Shown here one piece after another: positions 17,304 to 26,011 of a stretch of DNA of 64,000 nucleotides. Origin of the DNA: Paeniroseomonas aquatica (GTDB lineage: Bacteria > Pseudomonadota > Alphaproteobacteria > Acetobacterales > Acetobacteraceae). The translations under genes were made by a program, and so were the position numbers. The first letter of the stretch is position 1. The number at the start of each line of letters is the position of its first letter. The notes beneath the pieces were generated by a model, which did not search any database, was not told the origin of the DNA, and worked only from the letters and a program-made list of their open reading frames with translations. The DNA is taken from contig NZ_JAUFPN010000184.1 of NCBI RefSeq assembly GCF_030409335.1, positions 62,001-126,000 of the forward strand, written 5' to 3'.

Positions 17304-18063
17304 CATCCGGGGCGCCCTGCCCTCGCTGATCGCGGTGGTGGCGCTGTTCGCTATCTGGGAGGGCGCCTGCCGCGGTTTCGGCATCCGCCCCTTCATCCTG
17401 CCGATGCCGAGCCTGATCGCCGCCGAGACCTGGGGCGCCTGGCCGGTCGTGCTGAACCATACGCTGGCGACCTTCGGCACCGTCATGTGGGGCTTCGCCG
17501 CCTCGGTGCTGATCTCGCTGCCGCTGGCGATGCTGATCGCCTCCTCGCCGGCGATCTCGGCGGCGATCTACCCGCTGCTGGTCATCACCCAGTCCATCCC
17601 GAAGGTGGCGCTCGCCCCGATCCTGATCGTGGCGCTGGGGGCGAACGAGTTGCCGCGGATCATCGTGACCTTCCTGGTGGCCTTCTTCCCGCTGGTGGTC
17701 GGCACCGTCGCCGGGCTGCTGGCGACGCCGCCGGAGCTGATCGAGCTGGGCCGGGCCTGCCGGGCGGGCAAGCTGCAGGAGCTGCTGCGGATCCGCCTGC
17801 CCTTCGCGGTGCCCTTCGTCTTCGGCGGGCTGAAGGTGGCGGCGGCGCTGGCGGTGGTGGGCGCGGTGGTGGCGGAATTCGTCGGCGCCGATGCCGGCCT
17901 CGGCTACCTCATCCAGACCTCGATGGCCTTCTTCCGCACGCCCTTGGCCTTCGGTGCCGTGGTGCTGCTGGCGGCGATGGGGATCGTGCTGTTCCAGGCG
18001 GTCTCGATCGCCGAGCGGGTGCTGTTCCCGTGGTCGAGCGGCGCCGACCGCCCGGTGGCCTGA
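17293..18063 (+). CDS. ABC transporter permease (SsuC/TauC type)
   Basis: This 256-aa protein has about six membrane helices and the BPD permease family EAA loop, here ELIELGRACRAGKLQELLRIRLPFAVPFVFGG split by the conserved Gly. An early FILPMPSLIAAETW matches the SsuC/TauC/ThiX subfamily. It is coupled to the ATPase gene by an 11-base overlap and followed 41 bases later by the amidohydrolase. It is the transmembrane channel of the importer encoded here. Confidence 0.94.
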   Translation: MRPSIRGALPSLIAVVALFAIWEGACRGFGIRPFILPMPSLIAAETWGAWPVVLNHTLATFGTVMWGFAASVLISLPLAMLIASSPAISAAIYPLLVITQSIPKVALAPILIVALGANELPRIIVTFLVAFFPLVVGTVAGLLATPPELIELGRACRAGKLQELLRIRLPFAVPFVFGGLKVAAALAVVGAVVAEFVGADAGLGYLIQTSMAFFRTPLAFGAVVLLAAMGIVLFQAVSIAERVLFPWSSGADRPVA

Positions 18064-18104
18064 CCGACACGCTAGAAACCTTCCTTTTCCGTTCGGGGGA
18101 CCCG

Positions 18105-19613
18105 ATGGCGATACCTGAAAAAGGCTTTCTCCTGATCCGTGGCGCGCTGCTGGCGGACCCCTCCCGCCGCCGCGGCGAGCCGACCGACGTGCTGATCCAG
18201 GACGGCGTGATCCATTCCATGGGCACCGGCCTCGCGGCGCCCGAGGGCACGCCGGTCTTCGAAGCGACCGGCCTGCTGATGCACCCCGGCCTGATCAACG
18301 CCCATACCCATGGCCATACCGGCCTGGCCAAGGGCATGGGCGACAAGTGGACGCTGGAGCTGCTGCTGGCCGCGGCGCCCTGGATCGGCGGCAACCGCAC
18401 CACCGAGGACAAGAAGCTCACCACCCTGATCTGCGCCGCCGAGATGGTGGCCAAGGGCTGCACCGCCGCCTACGACCTCTACTACGAATTCCCGCTGCCG
18501 ACGCGGGACGGGCTGGATGCCGCGGCCAGCGCCTACGCCGAGGCCGGGATGCGCGCGGTGATCGCGCCGATGGTCGCCGACCGGACCATGTACGAGGCGA
18601 TCCCCGGGCTGATGGATGCCCTGCCGGATGCGCTGCAGGCCCAGGTGGCGCGGCTGAAGATGATGCCCTTCCAGCAGACGCTGAGTGCCATCGGCGAGGT
18701 GCTCAGGCACTGGCGCTGGTCGGGCCAGGACATCCTGCCCGCGGTCGCGCCGACCATCCCGCTGCATTGCGCCGATGAATTCATGTGCGGCTGCGCGACC
18801 CTGGCACGCGAACACGGCGTCGGCCTGCACAGCCATGTCGGCGAGAGCAAGGTGCAGGCGGTGGTCGGCCGCCGGAAATACGGCAAGACGCTGGTCGCGC
18901 ATCTCGACGGGCTCGGCCTGCTCGGGCCGGAGTTCACCGCCGCGCATGCGGTCTGGCTGGACGACGACGACTTCAGGCGCATGGCCGACCACGGCGCCTC
19001 CATGGCGCATAACCCGGGGTCCAACATGCGCCTCGGCAACGGCATGTTCCGGCTGCGCCAGGCGTTGGACGCCGGCTGCAACGTCGGTATCGGCACCGAT
19101 GGGGCGAGCTGCGCCGACAACCAGAACATGTACGAGGCGATGCGCTATGCCTCGATGCTGTCGAAGGTGCAGACGCCGGACCCGCGCTTCTGGGCGACCA
19201 GCGACGAGGTCTACAAGGCGGCGACGGTGGGTTCCGCCAAGGCGCTGGGCTTCAAGGACCTCGGCGCCATCGCCCCGGGCTACAAGGCGGATATCGTCTT
19301 CCTCGACCTCGGCAGCATCAACTGGATCCCGCACAATTGGTCGACCAACCAGATTGTCCATACCGAGGACGGCGGCGGGGTGAAGCACGTGATGACCGGC
19401 GGCCGCTTCATCTTCAAGGACGGCCGCCACACCACGCTCGACCTGGCGAAGCTGGCGGTCGAGGCCGAGGCGGCGCGGGCCCGGCTGGAGGCGTTGAACG
19501 CCGAATGGGCCGAGCTCTACACCAAGCTGGAGCCGGTGGTCGCCAGCTTCTGCCCGGCCATCGCGGCGCAGCCCTATCACCTCAAGCGCTACCTCTGCGA
19601 TTCGCCTGCTTGA
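18105..19613 (+). CDS. Amidohydrolase-family metal-dependent deaminase/hydrolase
   Basis: This 502-residue protein belongs to the cytosine-deaminase/SAH-deaminase/chlorohydrolase branch. It carries HPGLINAHTHGHTGLA (HxH metal ligands, near residue 67), HSHVGES, AHAVWLDDDDF and GTDGASCAD with the metal-binding Asp. Enzymes here hydrolyse C-N or C-Cl bonds on purine, pyrimidine or triazine rings. GGGGGA precedes the ATG. Following an NMT1-type importer, it may process the imported heterocycle. About 50 extra C-terminal residues are longer than in most relatives. Confidence 0.88.
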   Translation: MAIPEKGFLLIRGALLADPSRRRGEPTDVLIQDGVIHSMGTGLAAPEGTPVFEATGLLMHPGLINAHTHGHTGLAKGMGDKWTLELLLAAAPWIGGNRTTEDKKLTTLICAAEMVAKGCTAAYDLYYEFPLPTRDGLDAAASAYAEAGMRAVIAPMVADRTMYEAIPGLMDALPDALQAQVARLKMMPFQQTLSAIGEVLRHWRWSGQDILPAVAPTIPLHCADEFMCGCATLAREHGVGLHSHVGESKVQAVVGRRKYGKTLVAHLDGLGLLGPEFTAAHAVWLDDDDFRRMADHGASMAHNPGSNMRLGNGMFRLRQALDAGCNVGIGTDGASCADNQNMYEAMRYASMLSKVQTPDPRFWATSDEVYKAATVGSAKALGFKDLGAIAPGYKADIVFLDLGSINWIPHNWSTNQIVHTEDGGGVKHVMTGGRFIFKDGRHTTLDLAKLAVEAEAARARLEALNAEWAELYTKLEPVVASFCPAIAAQPYHLKRYLCDSPA

Positions 19614-19640
19614 ATTTCGATTTGAGTTCTTGATACGTTC

Positions 19641-19667
19641 CCTCCGGCGCCGAAACGGCGCCGGAGG
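19641..19667 (+). promoter_or_regulatory. 12-bp perfect hairpin masking the ribosome site of the NTF2-like gene
   Basis: Arms at 19641-19652 and 19656-19667 pair perfectly over 12 bp (nearly all GC) around an AAA loop, 27 bases after the amidohydrolase stop. The right arm ends CCGGAGG, which is the core of the GGAGGAA ribosome site of the gene starting at 19677. Folding would hide it. No T-tract follows, so a translation gate or mRNA-end barrier is more likely than an intrinsic terminator. Confidence 0.65.
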
Positions 19668-19676
19668 AATCCGACG

Positions 19677-20036
19677 ATGGACACGCAAGCGATTGCCAAG
19701 GAATTCGTGACGCTGTGCCAGGCCGGCCAATTCGCCGAGGCCGGGGAACGCTTCTGGGCCGATGACGTGGTGAGCATCGAGGCCATGGGACCGGTGCCGG
19801 TCTCGACCGGAATCGCCGCGGTGCGGGCCAAGTCCGAGTGGTGGTACGCCAACCACGAGATCCATAGCGCGACCGCCGCCGGTCCCTACGTGAACGGCGA
19901 CCAGTTTGCGGTGCGCTTCAACATCGACGTGACCATGCGCGCCTCCGGCCAGCGGATGGCGATGGAGGAGGTCGGGCTCTACACGCTCCGCGACGGGAAG
20001 ATCGTCGAGGAGCGGTTCTTCTTCGGCCTGGGCTAG
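19677..20036 (+). CDS. NTF2-like (SnoaL-type) domain protein
   Basis: This 119-aa protein has the NTF2-like pattern: [26 protein letters not shown], followed by a central WWYANHEIH helix and beta strands ending ERFFFGLG. It is likely a homodimer with a ligand-binding cone. GGAGGAA precedes the ATG but lies in a strong hairpin. The stop TAG shares a CTAG with the convergent ilvD gene. The role is unknown; it may belong to the preceding importer/amidohydrolase unit. Confidence 0.82.
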   Translation: MDTQAIAKEFVTLCQAGQFAEAGERFWADDVVSIEAMGPVPVSTGIAAVRAKSEWWYANHEIHSATAAGPYVNGDQFAVRFNIDVTMRASGQRMAMEEVGLYTLRDGKIVEERFFFGLG

Positions 20037-21889
20037 CCCCGCCGCAGCCCCTTCAGGTCCCGCACCGCGCCGCGCGCGGCGCTGGTGACCATGGCGCCAT
20101 AGGCGCGCAGCGCGGTCGAGACCTGCCGCGGGCGCGGCTCGGCCGGCTGCCAGGCGGCTTCGCCCCGGGCCTCCATGGCGGCGCGGCGGGTGGCGATGAC
20201 GTCATCCGCGACGGCGAGGTGGATGGTCCGGTTCGGGATGTCGATCTCGATCCGGTCGCCATCCTCGACCAGCCCGACCAGCCCGCCCTCGGCCGCTTCC
20301 GGCGAGAGGTGGCCGATCGACAGGCCGGAGGAGCCACCGGAGAAGCGGCCGTCGGTCACCAGGGCACAGACCTTCCCGAGCCCCTTCGACTTCAGGTAGC
20401 TGGTCGGATACAGCATCTCCTGCATGCCGGGCCCGCCGCGCGGCCCCTCGTAGCGCACCAGCACGATGTCGCCCGGCACGACCTTGCCGCCGAGGATGCC
20501 CTCCACCGCCGCATCCTGGCTCTCGAAGACCCTGGCCGGGCCGGCGAAGACGAGAATCCCGGTATCGACGCCGGCGGTCTTCACGATGCAGCCGTCGAGC
20601 GCGAGGTTGCCGTAGAGCACCGCCAGGCCGCCATCCTCGGAGAAGGCATGCGCCTTGTCGCGGATGACGCCGCCGGCGCGGTCGGTGTCGAGGCTCTCCC
20701 AGCGCATGTCCTGGCTGAAGGCGACGGTGGTCGGGATGCCGCCCGGCGCCGCCTGGAAGAAGTGGCGCACCTTGTCGTCGGCCGTCCGCCGCACGTCCCA
20801 GCGCGCCAGCGCCTCGGCCAGCGAGGGCGCGTCGACGCGGCTGCAGGACGTATCGAGCAGCCCGGCGCGATCCAGCTCACCCAGGATGCCCATGATGCCG
20901 CCGGCCCGGTGCACGTCCTCGACATGCACGTTGGCGACCGAGGGCGCCACCTTGCACAGCACCGGCACCCGGCGCGACAGCCGGTCGATATCCTGCATGG
21001 TGAAATCAACGTTGCCCTCATGCGCCGCCGCCAGCAGGTGCAGCACGGTATTGGTCGAGCCGCCCATGGCGATATCCAAGGTCATCGCATTCTCGAAGGC
21101 GGCGACCGTCGCGATGTTCCGCGGCAGGACCGACATGTCCTCGGTCTCGTAATGCGCCCGGGTGATCTCGACGATGCGCCGCCCGGCCTCGAGGAACAGC
21201 GCGCGCCGGTCGGCATGGGTCGCCACCACGGTGCCGTTGCCCGGCAGCGCCAGCCCCAGCGCTTCGGTCAGGCAGTTCATCGAATTGGCGGTGAACATGC
21301 CGGAGCAGGACCCGCAGGTCGGGCAGGCCGAGCGCTCGATCACCGCGACCTCGGCATCGGTGATGCTGGCATCGGCGGCGGCGACCATGGCGTCGATCAG
21401 GTCGATGCTGCGCGTCTGGCCGCGATGCACCACCTTGCCGGCCTCCATCGGCCCGCCGGAGACGAAAATGACCGGGATGTTCAGCCGCATGGCCGCCATC
21501 AGCATGCCCGGCGTGATCTTGTCGCAGTTGGAGATGCAGACCATCGCATCGGCGCAATGGGCGTTGACCATGTACTCGACGCTGTCGGCGATCAGGTCGC
21601 GCGAGGGCAGGCTGTAGAGCATGCCGTCGTGCCCCATGGCGATGCCGTCGTCGACCGCGATGGTGTTGAATTCCTTGGCCACGCCGCCGGCCGCCTCGAT
21701 CTCCCGCGCCACCATCTGGCCGAGGTCCTTCAGGTGGACATGGCCGGGGACGAATTGGGTGAAGCTGTTGACCACGGCGATGATCGGCTTGCCGAAGTCG
21801 CCGTCCTTCATCCCCGTCGCGCGCCAGAGGCCGCGGGCGCCGGCCATGTTGCGGCCATGGGTGGTGGTGCGCGAACGGTACTGGGGCAT
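20033..21889 (-). CDS. ilvD: Dihydroxy-acid dehydratase
   Basis: This 618-aa protein is full length for IlvD, which dehydrates 2,3-dihydroxyisovalerate and its methylvalerate homologue in valine/isoleucine synthesis. The iron-sulfur cysteines appear in [11 protein letters not shown] and [11 protein letters not shown], and [10 protein letters not shown] lies near the C-terminus. [20 protein letters not shown] is a standard IlvD start. A longer frame runs back through the tRNA-Tyr gene and is rejected. A ribosome site is weak. The stop shares a CTAG with the NTF2-like gene. Confidence 0.98.
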   Translation of the reverse strand: MPQYRSRTTTHGRNMAGARGLWRATGMKDGDFGKPIIAVVNSFTQFVPGHVHLKDLGQMVAREIEAAGGVAKEFNTIAVDDGIAMGHDGMLYSLPSRDLIADSVEYMVNAHCADAMVCISNCDKITPGMLMAAMRLNIPVIFVSGGPMEAGKVVHRGQTRSIDLIDAMVAAADASITDAEVAVIERSACPTCGSCSGMFTANSMNCLTEALGLALPGNGTVVATHADRRALFLEAGRRIVEITRAHYETEDMSVLPRNIATVAAFENAMTLDIAMGGSTNTVLHLLAAAHEGNVDFTMQDIDRLSRRVPVLCKVAPSVANVHVEDVHRAGGIMGILGELDRAGLLDTSCSRVDAPSLAEALARWDVRRTADDKVRHFFQAAPGGIPTTVAFSQDMRWESLDTDRAGGVIRDKAHAFSEDGGLAVLYGNLALDGCIVKTAGVDTGILVFAGPARVFESQDAAVEGILGGKVVPGDIVLVRYEGPRGGPGMQEMLYPTSYLKSKGLGKVCALVTDGRFSGGSSGLSIGHLSPEAAEGGLVGLVEDGDRIEIDIPNRTIHLAVADDVIATRRAAMEARGEAAWQPAEPRPRQVSTALRAYGAMVTSAARGAVRDLKGLRRG

Positions 21890-21936
21890 CTTGGGGTTCC
21901 GCCTGGCTTGCTCGCCGACGCGGCCGGGCCGAGACA

Positions 21937-22018
21937 TGGAGGGGGTTGGATTCGAACCAACGTAGGCATAGCCAGCGGATTTACAGTCCGCCCCCTTTAG
22001 CCACTCGGGCACCCCTCC
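21937..22018 (-). tRNA. tRNA-Tyr (GTA)
   Basis: On the minus strand an 82-base class II tRNA folds with acceptor arms GGAGGGG and CCCCTCC and discriminator A. Its anticodon stem is GCGGA/TCCGC with loop CTGTAAA, the anticodon GTA lies at 21982-21984, and it has a long variable arm and the T-loop GGTTCGAATCC. CCA is not encoded. It lies 47 bases upstream of ilvD, same strand. Confidence 0.97.
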
Positions 22019-22106
22019 GCAGTCCTGGTGGTCAAGGCCCGCGAGAGGCGGCGGGTTATCCGGTTTCCGCCCTGCCTGTCAATCCGGCCCGGCCGGGCTT
22101 CGCCCG

Positions 22107-22688
22107 TCAGCCGGGCGATTGCCGGCCGCCCGCGGCGCCGCCGGCCAGGAATTCGCCGAGCCACGGCTGCCGCAGGCCGGTGAGGCTCCAGCCGCTGGCC
22201 TCCGCCGCGCCCTCGGGCGGGTCCGGCACGTCGGCCCGCACCTCCTCCGGCGCCTCGCCCCGCTGGCGTTCGCCCCGCAGGTGGGCGAAGCGCCCGGCCG
22301 CCTCGAGCCGGAGGGCGCTGGCCGGGCCGCTGAGGCGGGCGATGCCGTCGCTCGGGTGGAAGACGCCGGCCACGGTCACCCCGGGCGGCAGGTGGCGCAC
22401 CAGCAGGAAGCTCTGGCCCTTGCCGCCCAGCCGCAGCCCGAGGAAGGTGGCGCGCGGGCGCAGGCCGGGCGGCGGGCCGCAGTCCGCGCCGCCTGCCGGA
22501 GCCTCCATCGGGCCGGCCCGGGCGATGCTGAGGTACTCGCCCTCGAGCCCCCAGCGGCAGACGATCAGCCATTCCGCCGCCGCCGACCCGGTGCGATGCG
22601 GCGCCGCATAGCTGGCGAAGGCGAGGCTGCCGCGCATGGCCATGACGAAGCCTTCGGGCACCATGGTCCGCGGTGTCGCCACGATCAT
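22107..22688 (-). CDS. Uncharacterised 193-aa protein coupled to methyltransferase
   Basis: This 193-aa product is not recognised. It has no leader or membrane segment. The N-terminal half looks beta-rich (EWLIVCRWGLEGEYLSIA, RATFLGLRLGGKGQSFLLV) and the C-terminal third is rich in Glu, Pro, Ala and Gly. Its ATG overlaps the stop of the methyltransferase gene (TGATG), so the two are very likely co-translated. It could modulate or deliver substrate to the methyltransferase, but nothing in the sequence shows this. Confidence 0.6.
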   Translation of the reverse strand: MIVATPRTMVPEGFVMAMRGSLAFASYAAPHRTGSAAAEWLIVCRWGLEGEYLSIARAGPMEAPAGGADCGPPPGLRPRATFLGLRLGGKGQSFLLVRHLPPGVTVAGVFHPSDGIARLSGPASALRLEAAGRFAHLRGERQRGEAPEEVRADVPDPPEGAAEASGWSLTGLRQPWLGEFLAGGAAGGRQSPG

Positions 22689-23674
22689 CAGGCGCCTCCC
22701 CGCCGCCTGATCTCGAGGTAGTGCCCCTCGGGCCGCAGGTCGGGAAGGATGCGGCATGCCGCGACCTCGGCGGCCGGGATGCCGTGCGCCAGCCGCATCA
22801 CCCCGGCGGCGTCCCGCTGGAAGCGGACCCAGTCGAAGCAGGCCTCGTGGTATCCCGCCTCGGCCAGGTTCCGGTCGGCATTGGCCACCACCAACCGGCC
22901 GCCGGGGCGGAGCAGGGCGAAGCAGGCGGCGGTGACGGTATGGGCTAGGCGGTCGGTCAGGTCGTCGTAGAGCGTCACCGCATAGACCAGGTCGAAGCCG
23001 CCGCGCGGCAGGGTGCCGTCGAAGGTCGCCTTGGGGCTGCGGTGCAGGGTCTCGATCCCCCGCGCGGCATGCTCCACCTGCACCACGGCCAGCGAGGCGG
23101 CATCCTGGTCCAGCGCGACGAAGCGGCCGATGCGGCCGGCCCGCAGGGCGCGGGACAGCGCGGCCTCCCGCAGGTGGCCGGCGCCGAGCGCCAGCACATG
23201 CGGGGCCCGCCGGGCCTCGGCCATCTGGTCGATCTGCGCGGCCATGTGGCCGATCCGCTCCCGCGCCGCCAGCGCCGCCGGGGCGGCGAGGTCGCGGCGG
23301 AACAGCGCCAGCCCCAGCGGGGTCATCGGCTCGTTCTCCAGCGCCGCCTCGCCGAGGTAGAGCATGTCCAGCATCGGCGCATCGCCGGCATAGCCGCGCG
23401 GCTTGCGGTAGCTGCGGCGGGCCAGCGGGTTCTCGTGCAGCAGCGCGAGCAGCGGATGCGCCCGGACCGCGGCGATGACGCGCTGCCAGCTGGCCGGCGC
23501 GGCGGTGGCGCGGAGCCAGCCCAGGCCCTCGGCCAGGGCGTCGACCACCGGGCCGGCCGGCTCCCCGGCCTGCAGCCGGGTCAGGGCGAGGTCCATGAGG
23601 CCGCGCGGATCCGGCGGGGCGGAGGCTTGCGGCAGCGCGGGGGGGGGCACCGCCTGCAACGGCATATGGATCAT
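22688..23674 (-). CDS. Class I SAM methyltransferase, PhcB / 3-OH-PAME-synthase-like
   Basis: This 328-aa protein has a helical N-terminal half with RRSYRKPRGYAGD, the signature of the extracellular-factor (PhcB-like) methyltransferases. A SAM-binding Rossmann half follows: VLALGAGHLRE, FVALDQDAASL, FDLVYAVTLYDDL and FALLRPGGRLVVAN. PhcB methylates 3-hydroxy-fatty acids to make a quorum-sensing ester in Ralstonia; whether this one does so is unknown, as the signature is shared by many unstudied homologues. GAGG lies about 8 bases before the ATG. It diverges from the heme peroxidase gene. Confidence 0.75.
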   Translation of the reverse strand: MIHMPLQAVPPPALPQASAPPDPRGLMDLALTRLQAGEPAGPVVDALAEGLGWLRATAAPASWQRVIAAVRAHPLLALLHENPLARRSYRKPRGYAGDAPMLDMLYLGEAALENEPMTPLGLALFRRDLAAPAALAARERIGHMAAQIDQMAEARRAPHVLALGAGHLREAALSRALRAGRIGRFVALDQDAASLAVVQVEHAARGIETLHRSPKATFDGTLPRGGFDLVYAVTLYDDLTDRLAHTVTAACFALLRPGGRLVVANADRNLAEAGYHEACFDWVRFQRDAAGVMRLAHGIPAAEVAACRILPDLRPEGHYLEIRRRGGA

Positions 23675-23749
23675 CGGGACGCCTCACTGCATGCAGCCGC
23701 CGGCAAGCCGACCGGGGCCATCTCATGCGGTGCAGTCTGGGGCATGCAT

Positions 23750-23815
23750 CGTGACTCCAGCGTGATTGCGCCCCGGTGCCGGGCCGTGCCACGAACGAAT
23801 CACGCTGAAGTCACG
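23750..23815. promoter_or_regulatory. 18-bp inverted repeat with 11-bp-spaced CGTGA half-sites
   Basis: Left arm 23750-23767 and right arm 23798-23815 are reverse complements over 18 bp with one mismatch, 30 bases apart. Each arm contains two CGTGA units 11 bp apart, that is, on one helix face. They lie in the 188-base spacer between the divergent methyltransferase (23674) and peroxidase (23863) genes. Tandem 11-bp repeats are the usual target form of OmpR/SARP winged-helix regulators, and such a regulator is encoded at 26012-28111. Confidence 0.6.
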
Positions 23816-23862
23816 CCCATCTGCGCAAGGTTCCGGCGACGGTGCTGACGGGAGGATGGCGG

Positions 23863-25545
23863 ATGAGGACGGAGACCGATCCGAGGGCGGCTGCCACGGC
23901 ATCCTGCCCGGTCGCGGCGGGGCTGCCGGATGGCATCCTGGGCGCCCTGCCGGGCTTCCGGCACTTCCTCGGCGATCCCCCGGCGGCGGAGCGCTTCCAG
24001 GTGGATGGCGCCGATCCGCGGCAATCCGCCCCGGCCATGGCCACGCTGCGCCGGCGGCTGCGCGGCCTGGCGCTGCTGATGGGCGACCGGCCGGCCCAGG
24101 CAGCGGAGAACCCGCGGGTCCCGGCCGGCTATACCTACCTGCTGCAGCTCACGGCGCATGACCTGGTCTCGACCACCACCGGCTTCTGGTCGGCGGGCGG
24201 GCCGCATCCCGGCGTCGCCAATGCCGCCGGGACGCCGCTGCGGCTGCGGACCCTGTACGGCGACGGCCCGGGCGCCTGCCCCTTCGCCTTCGCCCCGGAC
24301 GGCGCCCGCGACCCGACCCGCAGCCGCTTCCGGCTCTCGGCGGTCGGCGGCGAGGTGGCGGCGGCGAACCGGGCCGCGGCCTTCCGCGACATCGGCCGGG
24401 CGGCGACGCCAGGCACGCTCGGCAGCCGGCGCGGCTACGGCGAGGCGCTGCTGGCCGATGCCCGCAACGACCAGTCCGCCCTGCTGTCCCAGGTCACCGG
24501 CCTGTTCCAGATGCTGCACAATGCCATCCTCGGCATGATCCCGGCGGTCGGTACCCTGCCGGCCAAGGCGGCACGGGAGGCGGCGGCGGCGCGCTTCGCG
24601 GTGGCGCAGGAGGCGACGGCGCTGGTCTTCCGCGCCATCCTGCGGACCGACCTGCTGCCGCGGGTGCTGCACCCGGCGGTGCAGGCGCACTACGGCACCG
24701 CCGCGCCGGCGCTGCTGGACCGGCCGGCGGATGGCGCCATCCCTCTGGAATTCTCGCATGGCGCCTTCCGCTTCGGCCATGCGATGCCGCGGGACAGCTA
24801 CCGGATCGGCAGCTTCGAGGCGGCGCCGCTGGCGGAGCTGCTGCGGCTCAACTCCACCCGCAGCCCCAATGCGATGCCGCTGAGCCACGCCTGGATCCTG
24901 CGCTGGTCGCAGTTCTTCCAGCTGCCGGGCCAGGCGGCGCCGAACGCCAGCATGAGGCTCGGCCCGCAGCTCAGCCCCATGCTGATCGCCGACGGCCTGC
25001 TCGACCCGATCGCCGAGGGCGATCCCTGCGGCCTCGCCTTCCGCGACCTGATGAGCGCGGGGCTGGCCGGGCTGCGCTCGGTCGACAGCCTGGCGCAGCA
25101 CCTCGGGCGGCTGCGGCCGGCGCTGGCGGCGCAGTCGCCGATGCTGGCGGATGCGGCGCTGCGGCGGGCCGCGCTGGCCGAGTGGCTCGGCCGCGACCCG
25201 GCGCTGAGCCTGCTGGATGCGGCCGATGTCGCGGCGCTGGCGGCCGATCCGCCGCTGCCCTTCTACGTCCTGTTCGAGGCGGAGCGGGAGGCCGCGGGCG
25301 AGGGCCTCGGCATCCTCGGCTCGGTGCTGGTGGCCGAGGTGATCCATGGCGCCCTGGCCCGCGCGCCGCTGGCCTCCGAGATCGGTGGCGGTGGGCTGGC
25401 CGCGGCGCTCGACCGGCTGTGCGAGAGCTGGTTCGGCCCGGGCTGGCGCTTCCCGGACAGGCCCGCGGTGGAGGACATGCCCGGGCTGATCGCCTTCGTC
25501 GCCCGCCGGCTCGACCTCGCCGCCGCCGAACCCGCCTTCCTTTGA
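23863..25545 (+). CDS. Animal-type heme peroxidase
   Basis: This 560-aa protein belongs to the cyclooxygenase/myeloperoxidase superfamily. It carries the distal His99 in LQLTAHDLVSTTT, the LLADARNDQSALLSQVT block with Arg, MLHNAILG, and LEFSHGAFRFGHAMP with the likely proximal His306. C-terminal LYSHDxxL-like features are weak. There is no leader or anchor, so it is either cytoplasmic or exported with help. GGGAGGA precedes the ATG; a GTG 21 bases earlier is possible. Such enzymes are sporadic in bacteria. It is followed by a 140-aa unknown gene and probably oxidises a lipid, halide or protein target. Confidence 0.85.
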   Translation: MRTETDPRAAATASCPVAAGLPDGILGALPGFRHFLGDPPAAERFQVDGADPRQSAPAMATLRRRLRGLALLMGDRPAQAAENPRVPAGYTYLLQLTAHDLVSTTTGFWSAGGPHPGVANAAGTPLRLRTLYGDGPGACPFAFAPDGARDPTRSRFRLSAVGGEVAAANRAAAFRDIGRAATPGTLGSRRGYGEALLADARNDQSALLSQVTGLFQMLHNAILGMIPAVGTLPAKAAREAAAARFAVAQEATALVFRAILRTDLLPRVLHPAVQAHYGTAAPALLDRPADGAIPLEFSHGAFRFGHAMPRDSYRIGSFEAAPLAELLRLNSTRSPNAMPLSHAWILRWSQFFQLPGQAAPNASMRLGPQLSPMLIADGLLDPIAEGDPCGLAFRDLMSAGLAGLRSVDSLAQHLGRLRPALAAQSPMLADAALRRAALAEWLGRDPALSLLDAADVAALAADPPLPFYVLFEAEREAAGEGLGILGSVLVAEVIHGALARAPLASEIGGGGLAAALDRLCESWFGPGWRFPDRPAVEDMPGLIAFVARRLDLAAAEPAFL

Positions 25546-25579
25546 CCCCGCCATCCCCGCCGCAGCAGGAGCCAGGCCG

Positions 25580-26002
25580 ATGACCGACCCGACCGAACCG
25601 ATGGACATGTCCCCGGTGAATTTCGAGAACTGGGGGAAGCTGATGAAGACCTGGGCGACCGGGGAGGACTACGTGCAGAACGGCCACCGCTTCCCGGTGC
25701 CGCGGACGCTGGAGGAGGTGAAGGAGCAGCTGCGCATGGCGCAGACCGGCGTGGTGCTGCCGGCGCGCATCCAGCACCTCAAGGTGGTGCAGGGGCGCAG
25801 CGACACGCTGCTGCTGCGGCTGCCGCCACCCGATCTGGTCAAGGCCTCGGAGCAGCGGCTGGAGGCCGGGGATTATTCCCTGCCGGCCTTCTACAACGCG
25901 CATTACGACGGCCAGGCGCCGACTCCGCTGCCGGACAAGGCGGCACGGCTGAAATTCCACGCCCAGCGAATCGGCGACTACTCCATCGCCAATTGCCAAT
26001 AA
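25580..26002 (+). CDS. Uncharacterised 140-aa protein linked to peroxidase
   Basis: This 140-residue soluble protein follows the peroxidase by 34 bases with AGGAG before its ATG. The sequence is rich in charged and aromatic residues (NFENWGKLMKTWATGEDYV, YSLPAFYNAHYDG). No known domain or catalytic motif is recognised. Its normal codon use and spacing argue for a real gene expressed with the peroxidase. It ends nine bases from the convergent regulator gene. It might be a substrate, assembly factor or immunity-like partner; all are guesses. Confidence 0.65.
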   Translation: MTDPTEPMDMSPVNFENWGKLMKTWATGEDYVQNGHRFPVPRTLEEVKEQLRMAQTGVVLPARIQHLKVVQGRSDTLLLRLPPPDLVKASEQRLEAGDYSLPAFYNAHYDGQAPTPLPDKAARLKFHAQRIGDYSIANCQ

Positions 26003-26011
26003 GACTGGTTC

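Noticed and set aside
21890-22012. Extension of ilvD upstream giving an N-terminus that starts [14 protein letters not shown]
   Set aside because: This stretch is the translated tRNA-Tyr sequence, a familiar annotation artefact; IlvD begins at 21889.
21937-22106. Integration site of a mobile element at tRNA-Tyr
   Set aside because: No integrase gene, no repeat of the tRNA 3' end downstream and no change in base composition were seen.
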